Shown here: piece by piece, positions 41,644 to 53,890 of the stretch
Layout of the letters: the number at the start of each line of letters is the position of its first letter
Position numbering within the stretch: position 1 is the first letter of the stretch
Assembly: GCA_035293985.1 (NCBI GenBank)
Contig: DATGLS010000054.1
Location: forward strand, 1 to 64,000
DNA length: 64,000 bases
Direction: 5' to 3'
Source of the DNA: JAVDCA01 sp035293985
GTDB lineage: Bacteria > Pseudomonadota > Alphaproteobacteria > Rhizobiales > Xanthobacteraceae
Position numbers and translations under genes: made by a program
The notes under the pieces: generated by a model
The model's input: only the letters and a program-made list of their open reading frames with translations
Databases searched by the model: none
Told to the model about the DNA's origin: nothing

Positions 41644-42990
41644 TTACTGGATCGTCTGGACGATGTTCGACGTCGGCCGCTGGTCGATCGTCGGCAGCTT
41701 CTGGTCCTTGAGAACCATTTCGTCGTATTGCGGCAGCGACTGCAGCTGATACTTCGGCACCATGTGCACGATCTTGTAGCCGCCGGCCTTGAGCTTGGCG
41801 AGAATCTCGGGCAGCGCCTGCGCGGTGTGCTTGTGGAAGTCGTGCATCAGGATGATGCCCTTGCCGTGCTTGGCGAGCTTCTCCATCACCGATTTAACCA
41901 CCTGGTCGGACCGGTGCATCTTGAAATCGAAGGAGTCGAAATCGCACGAGAAGATGCCGATGTTGCGCTCGCCCAGGTAGGTGACCATCTCGGGCGGATG
42001 GCGCAGGGCCGGAAAACGGAAGAACGGCGCGATCGGTCCACCGAGCGCCCAGTGAACCGCGCTGATGCCCTTCTCGATCTCGTCTTTCGCCTGCTCGGGC
42101 GTGAGCTTCGTCAGGTCCTTGTGCGACCAGGTGTGGCTGCCGACCGTATTTCCGGCCGCCGCCACCCGCTTGAGGATCTCGGGATAGTAGGTCGAGTGCA
42201 GCCCGATCGCGAAGAAGGTCGCGCGGATGCACTGATCGGCGAGCGCCTTGAGGACCGCGTCGGTGTTGTTGAGCCACGGCCCGTCGTCGAAGGTGAGCAC
42301 GACCTCGTGGTCGTTGAGAAAATCATGATTACGGAAGTGCTGGAGGCCGAAGCCGGGGCCCCCGGTGGTGTCGATCTGCACGACGCGCGAGATTCCGAGC
42401 GCGTTGGGATTTTTGCAGTCGATCGGCGGCGGCACCGGCATCGGAGTGGGCGGCGGGCCGGCGTTGGCCGCAGGCGCGGGCTGCGCGGCTGGGGCGGCGG
42501 GCGCGGCCGGCGCTGCGGGAGTGGCCTGCGCGGCGGCGAGTTGCATGCCCGGCGCGGATGTGGGTGCGGGCGGCTGCGCAGCCTGCGGCGCGGCGGCAGT
42601 CTGCGGCGCGGGTGCGGCTTGCGGCGCAGGGGCAATCTGCGGCGCAGCTGCGGGCGGCGTGGCGGCGGCTTTGGGGGTGGCTTGGGATGCGACGACAGGC
42701 GCTGATGTCGCTTGTGGCGGCGGTGCCGCCTGCGGTGCCAGGGTCTGCACCGGAATCTCGGTCACGACCGCGCGCGGCGCCTGCGGCTGCACCGGCGGGG
42801 CCGCGACCGGCGCGGCCGACGCGGTTGTCGCCGTCGGCATGCCCGTATCGCCGATCGCCGAGCGGATCGTCGACGTGATGGTCGATGCGACCTTGTCGAT
42901 GATCGGAAACTTCTGCGCCTCGACGGCGCCGTAGGCTCCAAGGCATCCGGCGACCAACAAGCCACCGATCGCAACTGCGGCACGCATCAA
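41644..42990 (-). CDS. Polysaccharide deacetylase with long Pro/Ala linker
   Basis: The 448-residue protein has an N-terminal hydrophobic segment (AVAIGGLLVAGCLGAYGAV) that may be a signal anchor. A Pro/Ala/Gln-rich linker follows (about 53-190). The C-terminal NodB domain has TFDDGP (233-238) with its metal Asp, the zinc histidines H286 and H290 (GSHTWSH), RFPAL, and a late LMHDFHKH with the catalytic His. It should remove N- or O-acetyl groups from a cell-surface sugar polymer in the periplasm. A wall-spanning linker of this kind suits a target in the envelope. Confidence 0.88.
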   Translation of the reverse strand: MMRAAVAIGGLLVAGCLGAYGAVEAQKFPIIDKVASTITSTIRSAIGDTGMPTATTASAAPVAAPPVQPQAPRAVVTEIPVQTLAPQAAPPPQATSAPVVASQATPKAAATPPAAAPQIAPAPQAAPAPQTAAAPQAAQPPAPTSAPGMQLAAAQATPAAPAAPAAPAAQPAPAANAGPPPTPMPVPPPIDCKNPNALGISRVVQIDTTGGPGFGLQHFRNHDFLNDHEVVLTFDDGPWLNNTDAVLKALADQCIRATFFAIGLHSTYYPEILKRVAAAGNTVGSHTWSHKDLTKLTPEQAKDEIEKGISAVHWALGGPIAPFFRFPALRHPPEMVTYLGERNIGIFSCDFDSFDFKMHRSDQVVKSVMEKLAKHGKGIILMHDFHKHTAQALPEILAKLKAGGYKIVHMVPKYQLQSLPQYDEMVLKDQKLPTIDQRPTSNIVQTIQ

Positions 42991-43183
42991 CCCGTCTCCT
43001 CAAACGCAACTTTGCCCCGCCGCGATGTTAGGGCGGAACGGATCCCGGAGCAGCCCCAAAGGGGGCCGAAGAGCGCCCAAGCCGGCTCCACGTCAGATTA
43101 TGGTTATTTTAACCGAATTGGCGCGCTGAAGCGAGAACGGTTTGCGGCAAAAAATCGTCTGCGCCGATGGTGCTGTGGACGAG

Positions 43184-44167
43184 TCAGGTTCCAAAAGTAG
43201 CGCGCCAGCCGGGCAGGGGATCGCTCGGCAAGGCCTCGGCCTCGTAGATGCCGCGCGCGATCGCGCGCGCCACCACCTGCACGGCCACGGTGCCGAGCCG
43301 CATGAGACCATGGACCGGATCGGTGAGCGGCCGGCGGCCCGTCGATGCGGCGAACAGGAGGTCGCCATCGAGCGGAGTGTGCGCGGGAAAGATCGCGCGG
43401 GCGAGCCCATCCTGCGCCATCACGGCGAGGCGCCGCGCCTGCGACTTGGTCAGCGCCGCGTCGGTTGCGACGACGGCGAGCGTGGTGTTGGCGCGCACGC
43501 TGCCTTTGGTGCGCGGCTCGAGCGCGCGGGCCGGAAGCGGCGAGGGGAAACCGCGGCCACCGAACTCGTTGGCGATCTCGAAGGGCGCCGCCCAGAACCA
43601 CGGGCCGTCCTCGACCACGATGCTGCCGGCCGCATTCGCGGCCGCGATGGCGCCAACCGTGAAGCCGTCGCAGGCCGCGGCCGCCGAGCCGATGCCGCCC
43701 TTGAAGTTGACGGTGCGCGCGCCGAGGCCGGCGCCGACGCTGCCGAGCGCGAAATCGGCGCCCGCCGCGACGGCGGCCGCGTAGCCGAGCTCGCGATAGG
43801 GCGGATAGCGGCCCCAGTCGTTGTCGCCGCCGTTGTTGAGGTCGAACAGGATCGCGCCCGGCACGATCGGCACGCGCGCCGGGCCGACCGCAAAGCCGCG
43901 TCCGTGCTCGCGCAGCCAGGCCTGCACGCCGCTCGCCGTATCGAGGCCGAACGCCGAGCCGCCCGACAACGCGATGGCGTCGATGTGCTCGACCAGCATG
44001 CCCGGGTCGAGCAGGTCGGTCTCGCGCGTGCCGGGGGCCCCGCCGCGCACGTCGACGGCAGCGACCGCCGGCCGGTCGAACACGATCGCGGTCGCGCCGG
44101 AGGCGAGCCGCGCATCCTGGGCGTGGCCGATCGTCACGCCGGGAACGTCGGTGATCAGATTGCGCAT
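43184..44167 (-). CDS. P1 family peptidase (DmpA/NylC-like Ntn hydrolase)
   Basis: The 327-residue protein matches the DmpA/P1 family: ITDVPGVTIGHAQD start, ALSGGSAFGLDTASGVQAWL, PIVPGAILFDLNNGG, and RANTTLAVVATDAALTK. In the last of these, the precursor would self-cleave before the Thr to expose the N-terminal nucleophile. Members are aminopeptidases with L/D activity or nylon-oligomer hydrolases. The start at 44167 gives the family N-terminus; the frame upstream is not protein-like. Divergent from ccdA by 126 bases. Confidence 0.88.
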   Translation of the reverse strand: MRNLITDVPGVTIGHAQDARLASGATAIVFDRPAVAAVDVRGGAPGTRETDLLDPGMLVEHIDAIALSGGSAFGLDTASGVQAWLREHGRGFAVGPARVPIVPGAILFDLNNGGDNDWGRYPPYRELGYAAAVAAGADFALGSVGAGLGARTVNFKGGIGSAAAACDGFTVGAIAAANAAGSIVVEDGPWFWAAPFEIANEFGGRGFPSPLPARALEPRTKGSVRANTTLAVVATDAALTKSQARRLAVMAQDGLARAIFPAHTPLDGDLLFAASTGRRPLTDPVHGLMRLGTVAVQVVARAIARGIYEAEALPSDPLPGWRATFGT

Positions 44168-44293
44168 GGGGTCGAGTGTCTCGTTTTCGTTGCCGCGGTC
44201 AATCCAGGGAGGTGCCTCACGCGACTTCACAATCGAGCCATCATGGCATGCCGCCGCTTGCATCGCGCCGCCCACCATCGCATCAAGGGCGCC

Positions 44294-45028
44294 ATGTCGT
44301 CCGACGTCTCAATCGCGGCCGCCCTGCTTGCGGGCCTGCTCAGCTTTCTATCGCCCTGCGTGCTGCCGCTGGTGCCGCCGTATCTCGTCTATCTCGCCGG
44401 CGCGTCGCTCGAGCGCTTCGCCGAGGCGGAGCCCGAGCCGCGGGTGCGACGCGAGACGATACTGGCGGCGCTGCTGTTCGTCGCCGGCTTCTCTACCGTG
44501 TTCGTCGCGCTCGGGGCGAGCGCCAGCGTGATCGGCGTGCTGATCCGGCGCTATTCGGCCGAGCTCGCGATCGCGGCGGGCATCATCATCATCATCATGG
44601 GCCTGCATTTCCTCGGGCTCACGCGCATTGCGCCGATGATGCGCGAGAAGCGCTGGGAGATGGCGAAGCCGGTCGGCCTGTGGGGCGCCTACGTCATGGG
44701 GCTCGCCTTCGCGTTCGGCTGGACGCCATGCATCGGTCCGATCCTCGCCGCGATCCTCGCGGTCGCGGCCTCGAAGGAGACGGTGGCGAAAGGCGCCGGG
44801 CTGCTCGCGGTCTATTCGGCGGGCCTCGGCATTCCGTTCCTGATCGCCGCCTTCGCGGTCGAGCCGTTCGCCGCATTCCTGGCCCGGTTCAAGCGCCATG
44901 TCGCCAAGGTCGAGCGCGCCATGGGCATGCTCATGGTGCTCACGGGCGTCGCGTTCCTCACCGGATTCGTCGGCCAGGTGGGCAACTGGCTCCTCGACTG
45001 GTTTCCGGCGCTCAGCAAGATCGGCTAG
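44294..45028 (+). CDS. ccdA: Cytochrome c biogenesis protein CcdA
   Basis: The 244-residue inner-membrane protein has six hydrophobic segments and the two conserved proline-flanked cysteines, SPCVLP in the first and TPCIGP in the fourth segment. They pass reducing power from cytoplasmic thioredoxin to periplasmic thioredoxin-like proteins for cytochrome c maturation. AAGGG precedes the start. No other ccm gene is close. Confidence 0.95.
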   Translation: MSSDVSIAAALLAGLLSFLSPCVLPLVPPYLVYLAGASLERFAEAEPEPRVRRETILAALLFVAGFSTVFVALGASASVIGVLIRRYSAELAIAAGIIIIIMGLHFLGLTRIAPMMREKRWEMAKPVGLWGAYVMGLAFAFGWTPCIGPILAAILAVAASKETVAKGAGLLAVYSAGLGIPFLIAAFAVEPFAAFLARFKRHVAKVERAMGMLMVLTGVAFLTGFVGQVGNWLLDWFPALSKIG

Positions 45029-45115
45029 CCGTGGATTTTCTCGTCCTTAGTCGCGACGTCGTGCCGGGGAATTGCCGGGCATCCGCCTCTCGGCGGCGCG
45101 AAGAGGCCGATAGGC

Positions 45116-45170
45116 GGGACATAGGCGAGCGAAGTGACGCGTTCTTCGAACGGGCTATGCTCGCCGACGG
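45116..45170. repeat. Dispersed repeat, family F copy 1
   Basis: GGGACATAGGCGAGCGAAG then GTTC-TTCGAAC and GGGCTATGCTCGCC form an imperfect inverted repeat. A close copy lies at 57319. It sits between ccdA and the liv operon terminator. Confidence 0.6.
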
Positions 45171-45179
45171 ATCTAAGCG

Positions 45180-45207
45180 AAACGGCCGGGCTTTGGCCCG
45201 GCCGTGA
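45180..45207 (-). terminator. Intrinsic terminator of the liv operon
   Basis: Read on the minus strand, ACGGCCGGGC and GCCCGGCCGT form a 10-bp stem with a CAAA loop, followed by TTTCGCTT. It lies 36 bases past the livK stop. Confidence 0.7.
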
Positions 45208-45242
45208 CGCTCTCACTTTGTGCGTTCGGCCGGATGGCCTCC

Positions 45243-46400
<1,158 letters not shown>

Positions 46401-46537
46401 GCGTATCTCCCCGCGGTTGCGGCAGCCCAAGCCGAACTCGAGTTCAGCCGGGCTGCGACTGCCCAGGATCATCCGCTAATTTGCAACGCGAGAAAAGCGC
46501 AAAATCCGGGGCTGATCTTCGTCATTCGCCGAGGTCG

Positions 46538-46900
46538 TCAGGGCGCGGCGTCCTGCCGCGCGGCAGCCGGCGGCGCGATCGTCTGCAGGAACCCGTATTG
46601 GCGCGCCATCTGGGCCTGCCGTCGCGCGCGGAAGCCGAGGGTCGCCATCCCGATCAGGATGGCGGTATCGACCACGTAGTAGTGGAGCGACAGAAGCGTG
46701 CCGGAGAACAGCGCATAGTGGAAGAAGCGCACCGCGAGGCCGAGGATCAGCATGTAGGCGACGGCGCTCCACCACGGACGCCAGGTCTGCGCGATCGCGC
46801 GCCCCGCGAGCCAAGCGGCGCCGCCGCCGAGCAGGATGGTGAAGAGCAGGAAGCTGCGCAGCGCGTCGTCCTCATAGATGAGCTGGTGCATGGGATTCAT
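46538..46900 (-). CDS. Small membrane protein linked to the liv operon
   Basis: The 120-residue protein has three hydrophobic segments (SFLLFTILLGGGAAWLAG, WSAVAYMLILGLAVRFF and HYYVVDTAILIGMATLGF) and a polar tail. It lies between livF and livK on the same strand. I believe homologues occur at this place in other Rhizobiales (DUF6867), but its role in transport is unknown. A heptad array fills the gap to livF, so its ribosome site is weak (AATAGGC before the ATG). Confidence 0.68.
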   Translation of the reverse strand: MNPMHQLIYEDDALRSFLLFTILLGGGAAWLAGRAIAQTWRPWWSAVAYMLILGLAVRFFHYALFSGTLLSLHYYVVDTAILIGMATLGFRARRQAQMARQYGFLQTIAPPAAARQDAAP

Positions 46901-46903
46901 GCC

Positions 46904-46938
46904 TATTCGCTACTCGCCATTCGCTATTCGCCTTTCGC
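46904..46938. repeat. Heptad array (TATTCGC type), direct
   Basis: Five consecutive 7-mers: TATTCGC, TACTCGC, CATTCGC, TATTCGC, CTTTCGC. They fill the space between the livF stop and the next gene's start. Same unit family as 53694 and 56590. Confidence 0.8.
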
Positions 46939-46939
46939 A

Positions 46940-47673
<734 letters not shown>

Positions 47674-47677
<4 letters not shown>

Positions 47678-48581
47678 AGCCCGACCTCCGCCTCGACGGC
47701 CTCGACCGCGCGCTCGTCGGCAACGCCCAGATAGGCGGCGATCACCTTGGCGTCGTTGCGGATCGCGCTCGGCGTGCCGTCCGCGATCTTGACGCCGTAA
47801 TCGAGCACGACGATGTGGTCGGATATCTCCATCACCACCGACATGTCGTGCTCGATCAGCAGCACCGAGGTGTGATGGTCGTCGCGGATCGAGGTGATCA
47901 GCGCGTTGAGATCGGCGCTTTCGCGCGGGTTGAGGCCGGCGGCGGGCTCGTCGAGGCAGAGCAGCACCGGGTCGGTGCACATCGCGCGGGCGATCTCGAG
48001 CCGGCGCTGGGCGCCGTAGGGCAGGTCGCCGGCGGGGTCGTCGGCGCGGTCGGTGAGGCGGGTGAGCTCGAGCCAGTGGCGCGCCTTGTCGATCGCGGCG
48101 CGCTCGGCGCCGCGATAGCCGATGCCGAGCACGCCGAGGAGCGTGTAGCCGGACGCCACCATCAGCGGATTGTGCTGGGCGACCAGCAGATTCTCCAGCA
48201 CCGTCATGCCGGCGAACAGGCGGATGTTCTGGAACGTGCGGGCGATGCGCGCCTTTTGCGCGACGAGGTAGTCGGGCATGCGCTCGAGCAGGAAGAGGGC
48301 GCCGTCGGCGGTCTGCGCGCTGCGGTCGCCGCGCCGGGTCAACGCGTCGAGCTCGTTCCACAGCGTCGGTGCGCCGTGCACCAGCGCGATGCGGCCCTCG
48401 GTCGGCTTGTAGAAGCCCGTGATGCAGTTGAATACGGTGGTCTTGCCGGCGCCGTTCGGGCCGATCAGCGCGGTGATCTCGCCGCGCGCGGCCGCGAAGG
48501 AGAGGTCGTGCACGGCGACCAGCCCGCCGAAGCGCATGACGAGATGCTCGACCGTGAGCAGCGGCTCGGCGGCGGCGCCCA

Positions 48582-48582
<1 letters not shown>
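47674..48582 (-). CDS. livG: ABC transporter ATP-binding protein LivG
   Basis: The 302-residue ATPase has Walker A GPNGAGKTT, RTFQNIRLFAGMTV, a signature motif in the form LPYGAQRRLEIARAM (LPYG replaces LSGG, usual for LivG) and Walker B LLCLDEPAAGLNP. An insert near residues 66-95 (WNELDALTRRGDRSAQ) is longer than in enteric LivG. The ATG at 48582 shares one base with the livM stop. Confidence 0.95.
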
Positions 48583-49979
<1,397 letters not shown>

Positions 49980-49980
49980 G

Positions 49981-50898
49981 TCAGACTTTCTCGACGTCGG
50001 GCCGGCCGAGCAGGCCCTGGGGCAGGAAGATCAGCGTGATGGCGAGCACCGAGAAGGCGGCGACGTCCTTGTAGTCGATCGAGAAGTAGGTCGACCACAA
50101 GGTCTCGATCAGCCCGATCAGGAGGCCGCCGATCACCGCGCCGGGCAGCGAGCCGATGCCGCCGAGCACCGCGGCGGTGAACGCCTTCACGCCGGGCACG
50201 AAGCCGTCGGAGAAATTCACGACGCCGTAGAACATGAGGTACATCGTGCCGGCGACCGCCGCGAGGGCGGCGCCCATCACGAAGGTGATCGAGATGGTGC
50301 GGTCGACGTCGATGCCGAGCAGGGCCGCCATCTTCTGGTCCTGCTCGCAGGCGCGCTGAGCGCGGCCGAGCGGGGTCTTCGCCACGACGTACCAGAACGC
50401 GAGCAGCAACACCGCGGTGACGCCCCACACGATCATCTGCTTGTAGGACAGCGTGACCTGGTAGCCGTTCTGGTTGAACAGCGCGAGCTCGCCCGGGACG
50501 AGCGGCGGGATCGACTTGTTGCGCGGGCCCTGTGCGACCTGCACGAAGTTGGAGAGGAAGATCGACATCCCGATCGCCGAGATCAGCGGGGCGAGGCGGA
50601 ACGAGCCGCGCAGCGGCCGGTAGGCGACGCGCTCGATCGCCCAGTTGACGAGCGAGGTCAGCACCATGGCGACGATCAGCACGATCAGCAGCGCCAGCGC
50701 GACCGAGGCGATGCCGAGCCACGTGGTCACCACCAGCAGCGTGATCAGGCCGATGAAGGCCGAGACCATGAAAACGTCGCCGTGCGCGAAGTTCACCATG
50801 CCGATGATGCCGAACACCATCGTGTAGCCGATTGCGATCAGGCCGTAGATCGAGCCGAGCGTGATGCCGTTGATCAGCTGCTGGACGAAGATATCCAT
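49981..50898 (-). CDS. livH: ABC transporter permease LivH
   Basis: The 305-residue permease starts MDIFVQQLINGITLGSIYGL and contains GIIGMVNFAHGDVFMVSAF, YRPLRGSFRLAPLISAIG, CEQDQKMAALLGIDVDRTIS (coupling loop) and AVLGGIGSLPGAVIGGLLIG. It is the first gene of the operon. The frame is open far upstream (to 53751), but that part is antisense to HpaB and does not look like protein. AGGGGAG lies about 12 bases before the ATG. Confidence 0.95.
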   Translation of the reverse strand: MDIFVQQLINGITLGSIYGLIAIGYTMVFGIIGMVNFAHGDVFMVSAFIGLITLLVVTTWLGIASVALALLIVLIVAMVLTSLVNWAIERVAYRPLRGSFRLAPLISAIGMSIFLSNFVQVAQGPRNKSIPPLVPGELALFNQNGYQVTLSYKQMIVWGVTAVLLLAFWYVVAKTPLGRAQRACEQDQKMAALLGIDVDRTISITFVMGAALAAVAGTMYLMFYGVVNFSDGFVPGVKAFTAAVLGGIGSLPGAVIGGLLIGLIETLWSTYFSIDYKDVAAFSVLAITLIFLPQGLLGRPDVEKV

Positions 50899-51189
50899 GC
50901 GTGCCGTGGCTCCCCTGCGCGGCCGCCCCCGCGTTCCCGGCTGGCGGCAGCGTTCCGACATGCAACCGCCTTGCCAATTCTTAACAGGGGCCTCGCGGGG
51001 CGGCAACGCGACGGCGGGGCGCGGCTGTGTGTTCCGTTGCGGCTCGATCGGCCGGTGCGCGCCGAGGTAGCATATCGAGTGCGTGCGTAATAGCGGGCGT
51101 TTCCGAACGAGGGGCTCCGCCGCAGGCACGGATGCCGGATTTTTGACCGATTGCGATATAAGATCGGCTTTCGCGAGAGCCGGCGCCCA

Positions 51190-52026
51190 ATGAACGACCA
51201 CACCATCCGTCTCGCGGCTTTTACGGGCATCTTCCTCGCGATGGCCCTTTGGGAGATTCTCGCGCCGCGCCGCCCGTGGGCGGTCGGCCGTGCGGCGCGC
51301 TGGCCGAGCAATCTCGCCATCCTGATCGTCGATGCGCTTGCGGTACGCCTCCTGATCCCGACTGCGGCGGTGGGCGTCGCGCTGATCGTGGCGGCGCGCG
51401 GATTTGGCTTGTTCCACCTGATTGGATGGCCCGGCTGGCCCGCCGGGGTCGTCGGCTTCGTCGTTCTCGATCTCGTCATCTATGGCCAGCACGTCGTCTT
51501 CCACCATGTGCCGTGGCTGTGGCGGCTGCACCGCATGCACCATGCCGATCTCGACATCGACGTCACCACGGGAGTGCGCTTCCATCCCATCGAAATTCTC
51601 ATCTCCATGGCGATCAAGATCGCGACCGTCGCGCTGCTCGGCATCCCGGCTGCCGCCGTCGTCGCCTTCGAGGTCGTGCTCAACGCCACGTCGATGTTCA
51701 ACCACGCGAACGCGATGCTGCCCCGCTGGCTCGATCGCGCGGTGCGCCTCGTCGTGGTGACGCCCGACATGCACCGTGTGCATCACTCCGTGTTGCGCGC
51801 CGAGACCGACAGCAATTTCGGCTTCAATCTGCCGTGGTGGGACAGGCTGTTCGGCACCTACCGGGCCGCGCCGGCGGCCGGTCACGACGCCATGACCATC
51901 GGGCTGCCGATCTTCCGCGAGCGCGGCGAGCTGCGCGTCGACCGGCTGCTGACACAGCCGTTCCGCACGCCGGCGCAAGACGACGCCACGGCGCCGCTCG
52001 GCGCCTCGGACGCACGCACCTCCTGA
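51190..52026 (+). CDS. Sterol desaturase/fatty acid hydroxylase family protein
   Basis: The 278-residue membrane protein has four or more hydrophobic segments and the histidine clusters of the di-iron hydroxylase family: YGQHVVFHH, LHRMHHADLD, MFNHAN and DMHRVHHS. It probably adds a hydroxyl or a double bond to a lipid in the inner membrane. The ATG at 51190 (MNDHTIRLAA) is preferred over the TTG at 51151. It is divergent from livH, with 291 bases between. Confidence 0.88.
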   Translation: MNDHTIRLAAFTGIFLAMALWEILAPRRPWAVGRAARWPSNLAILIVDALAVRLLIPTAAVGVALIVAARGFGLFHLIGWPGWPAGVVGFVVLDLVIYGQHVVFHHVPWLWRLHRMHHADLDIDVTTGVRFHPIEILISMAIKIATVALLGIPAAAVVAFEVVLNATSMFNHANAMLPRWLDRAVRLVVVTPDMHRVHHSVLRAETDSNFGFNLPWWDRLFGTYRAAPAAGHDAMTIGLPIFRERGELRVDRLLTQPFRTPAQDDATAPLGASDARTS

Positions 52027-52128
52027 TTGATCCGCGCCGATCGCCCCTAGGTCCGCGGTTCCTGTATTTGCGTTGGGCGGTCGGCTAAAACATGATTCAT
52101 CTGCCGCACGGCGGACGATCACGAGCGG

Positions 52129-53691
52129 ATGAGCATGAGCGAGCGCAAGCCCGAGGACATCATCGCCGGCAAGAACCGGCCGTTCACCGGCGCCGAATAT
52201 CTCGAGAGCCTGCGCGACGGGCGCGAGGTCTACATCCAGGGCGAGCGCGTCGCCGACGTCACCATCCATCCGGCCTTCCGCAATTCCGCGCGCTCGATCG
52301 CGCGGCTCTACGACGCGCTGCACGATCCCGCGAGCCAGGGCGTGCTGACCGGCCCGACCGATTCGGGAACGGGCGGCTTCACCCATAAATTTTTCCGCGT
52401 CGCCCGGTCGCGCGACGATCTCATCGCCCAGCGCGAGGCGATCGCGACCTGGGCACGCATGACCTACGGCTGGATGGGCCGCACGCCCGATTACAAGGCG
52501 TCGCTGATGAACACGCTCGGCGCCAATTACGAGTTCTACGGAAAGTTCGCCGACAACGCCAAGCGCTGGTATCGGCGCGCGCAGGACAACGTCCTGTTCA
52601 TGAACCACGCGATCGTCAATCCGCCGGTCGATCGCGACAAGGCTGCCGAGCAGGTCAAGGACGTGTTCATCAACATCCAGAAGGAGACCGACGCCGGCAT
52701 CATCGTGTCGGGCGCCAAGGTGGTGGCGACGTCCTCCGCCATCACGCACTACAATTTCCTCGGCCAGAACGCCGCCATGCCGGTCAACGATCCCGACCTC
52801 GCCGTGATGTTCATCGCGCCGATGAATGCGCCGGGCGTGAAGCTGATCTGCCGCACCTCCTACGAGGCGACCGCGGACGCGGTCGGCAGCCCGTTCGACT
52901 ATCCGCTGTCGTCGCGCTTCGACGAGAACGACGCCATCTTCGTTTTCGACAACGTGCTGGTGCCGTGGGAGAACGTGCTGGTCCACCGCGACATCGAGAA
53001 GCTCAAGACGTTCTATCCCCGCTCCGGTTTCCTCGCCGGCTACCAGTTCCAGGGCTGCACGCGGCTCGCCGTCAAGCTCGACTTCCTCGTCGGCATCATC
53101 GCCAAGGCGCTGCACGCGATCGGCTCGGACGAATTCCGCGGCAACCAGGCGATGCTCGGCGAGATCATCGCGTGGCGCAATCTGTTCTGGGCGCTGTCCG
53201 ACGCGATGGCCATGAACCCGGTGGCATGGGTCGGCGACACGGTGCTGCCGAACGCGCAGTCGGGCTCGAGCTACCGCGTGTTCGCGGGCGACGCCTATGG
53301 CCGCGTCCGCGAGATCGTGGAGAAGATCGTCGCCTCGGCGCTCATCTATCTTCCGTCGTCCGCAAAGGACTTCCAGAACCCCGACATCGACAAGTACCTG
53401 GTGCGCTACGTGCGCGGCTCGCACGGCATCGGCCACAAGGAGCGCATCAAGGTCATGAAGCTCCTGTGGGACGCGATCGGCACCGAGTTCGGCGCCCGCC
53501 ACGAGCTCTACGAGCGCAACTACGCCGGCAATCACGAGGACATCCGCATCCAGGCGCTGTGGAACGCGCGCACCTCCGGCGCCCTCGACCGCATGATCGG
53601 CCTCGCCGAGGACTGCATGGCCGACTACGACGAGAACGGCTGGACCGACGCGACCTGGCTCAATCCGGGCGAGAAGGCGAAAGCGCCGTAG
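52129..53691 (+). CDS. 4-hydroxyphenylacetate 3-monooxygenase oxygenase component-like (HpaB family)
   Basis: The 520-residue flavin-dependent monooxygenase family protein shows MTGAEYLESLRDGREVYIQGERV-like start (FTGAEYLESLRDGR), FTHKFFRVARSRDDLIAQ, MNHAIVNPPVDR, SPFDYPLSSRFDENDAIFVFDNVLVPWENV and FAGDAYGRVREIVEKI. Members use FADH2 from a separate reductase to hydroxylate phenols ortho. A flavin reductase gene follows 200 bases later, with a heptad array between. The phenol it acts on is not certain: 4-hydroxyphenylacetate and 4-hydroxybenzoate derivatives are candidates. Confidence 0.9.
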   Translation: MSMSERKPEDIIAGKNRPFTGAEYLESLRDGREVYIQGERVADVTIHPAFRNSARSIARLYDALHDPASQGVLTGPTDSGTGGFTHKFFRVARSRDDLIAQREAIATWARMTYGWMGRTPDYKASLMNTLGANYEFYGKFADNAKRWYRRAQDNVLFMNHAIVNPPVDRDKAAEQVKDVFINIQKETDAGIIVSGAKVVATSSAITHYNFLGQNAAMPVNDPDLAVMFIAPMNAPGVKLICRTSYEATADAVGSPFDYPLSSRFDENDAIFVFDNVLVPWENVLVHRDIEKLKTFYPRSGFLAGYQFQGCTRLAVKLDFLVGIIAKALHAIGSDEFRGNQAMLGEIIAWRNLFWALSDAMAMNPVAWVGDTVLPNAQSGSSYRVFAGDAYGRVREIVEKIVASALIYLPSSAKDFQNPDIDKYLVRYVRGSHGIGHKERIKVMKLLWDAIGTEFGARHELYERNYAGNHEDIRIQALWNARTSGALDRMIGLAEDCMADYDENGWTDATWLNPGEKAKAP

Positions 53692-53693
53692 CC

Positions 53694-53814
53694 AATGGCG
53701 AATGGGGAGTAGCGAATAGCGAATAGCGAACAGGGAAGAGCGGCGGCGCATCTTTCACCATTCGCCAATCGCTACTCGCTATTCCCTATTCGCCAACTCC
53801 CGTTCACCATTCGG
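53694..53814. repeat. Heptad array (TATTCGC type), inverted
   Basis: The left arm has six 7-mers (AATGGCG, AATGGGG, AGTAGCG, AATAGCG, AATAGCG, AACAGGG). The right arm has eight (CATTCGC, CAATCGC, TACTCGC, TATTCCC, TATTCGC, CAACTCC, CGTTCAC, CATTCGG). They face each other across a 23-base spacer and could form a large hairpin between hpaB and the reductase gene. Confidence 0.85.
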
Positions 53815-53890
53815 GAACCGCAACGGGGCCATGCCCACGCCTGCCCATGACCGTTGGGCTGCTTGCTGTTATGCTTCGAGTCGCAAGCAG

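Noticed and set aside
49981..53751. A 1256-codon open frame on the minus strand
   Set aside because: Only its last 305 codons are livH. The rest is antisense to the clear HpaB-like and desaturase genes and is arginine/histidine-rich, a typical shadow in GC-rich DNA.
53694..53814. Possible CRISPR array
   Set aside because: The units are 7 bp with no spacers, and the arms are inverted. No cas genes are present.
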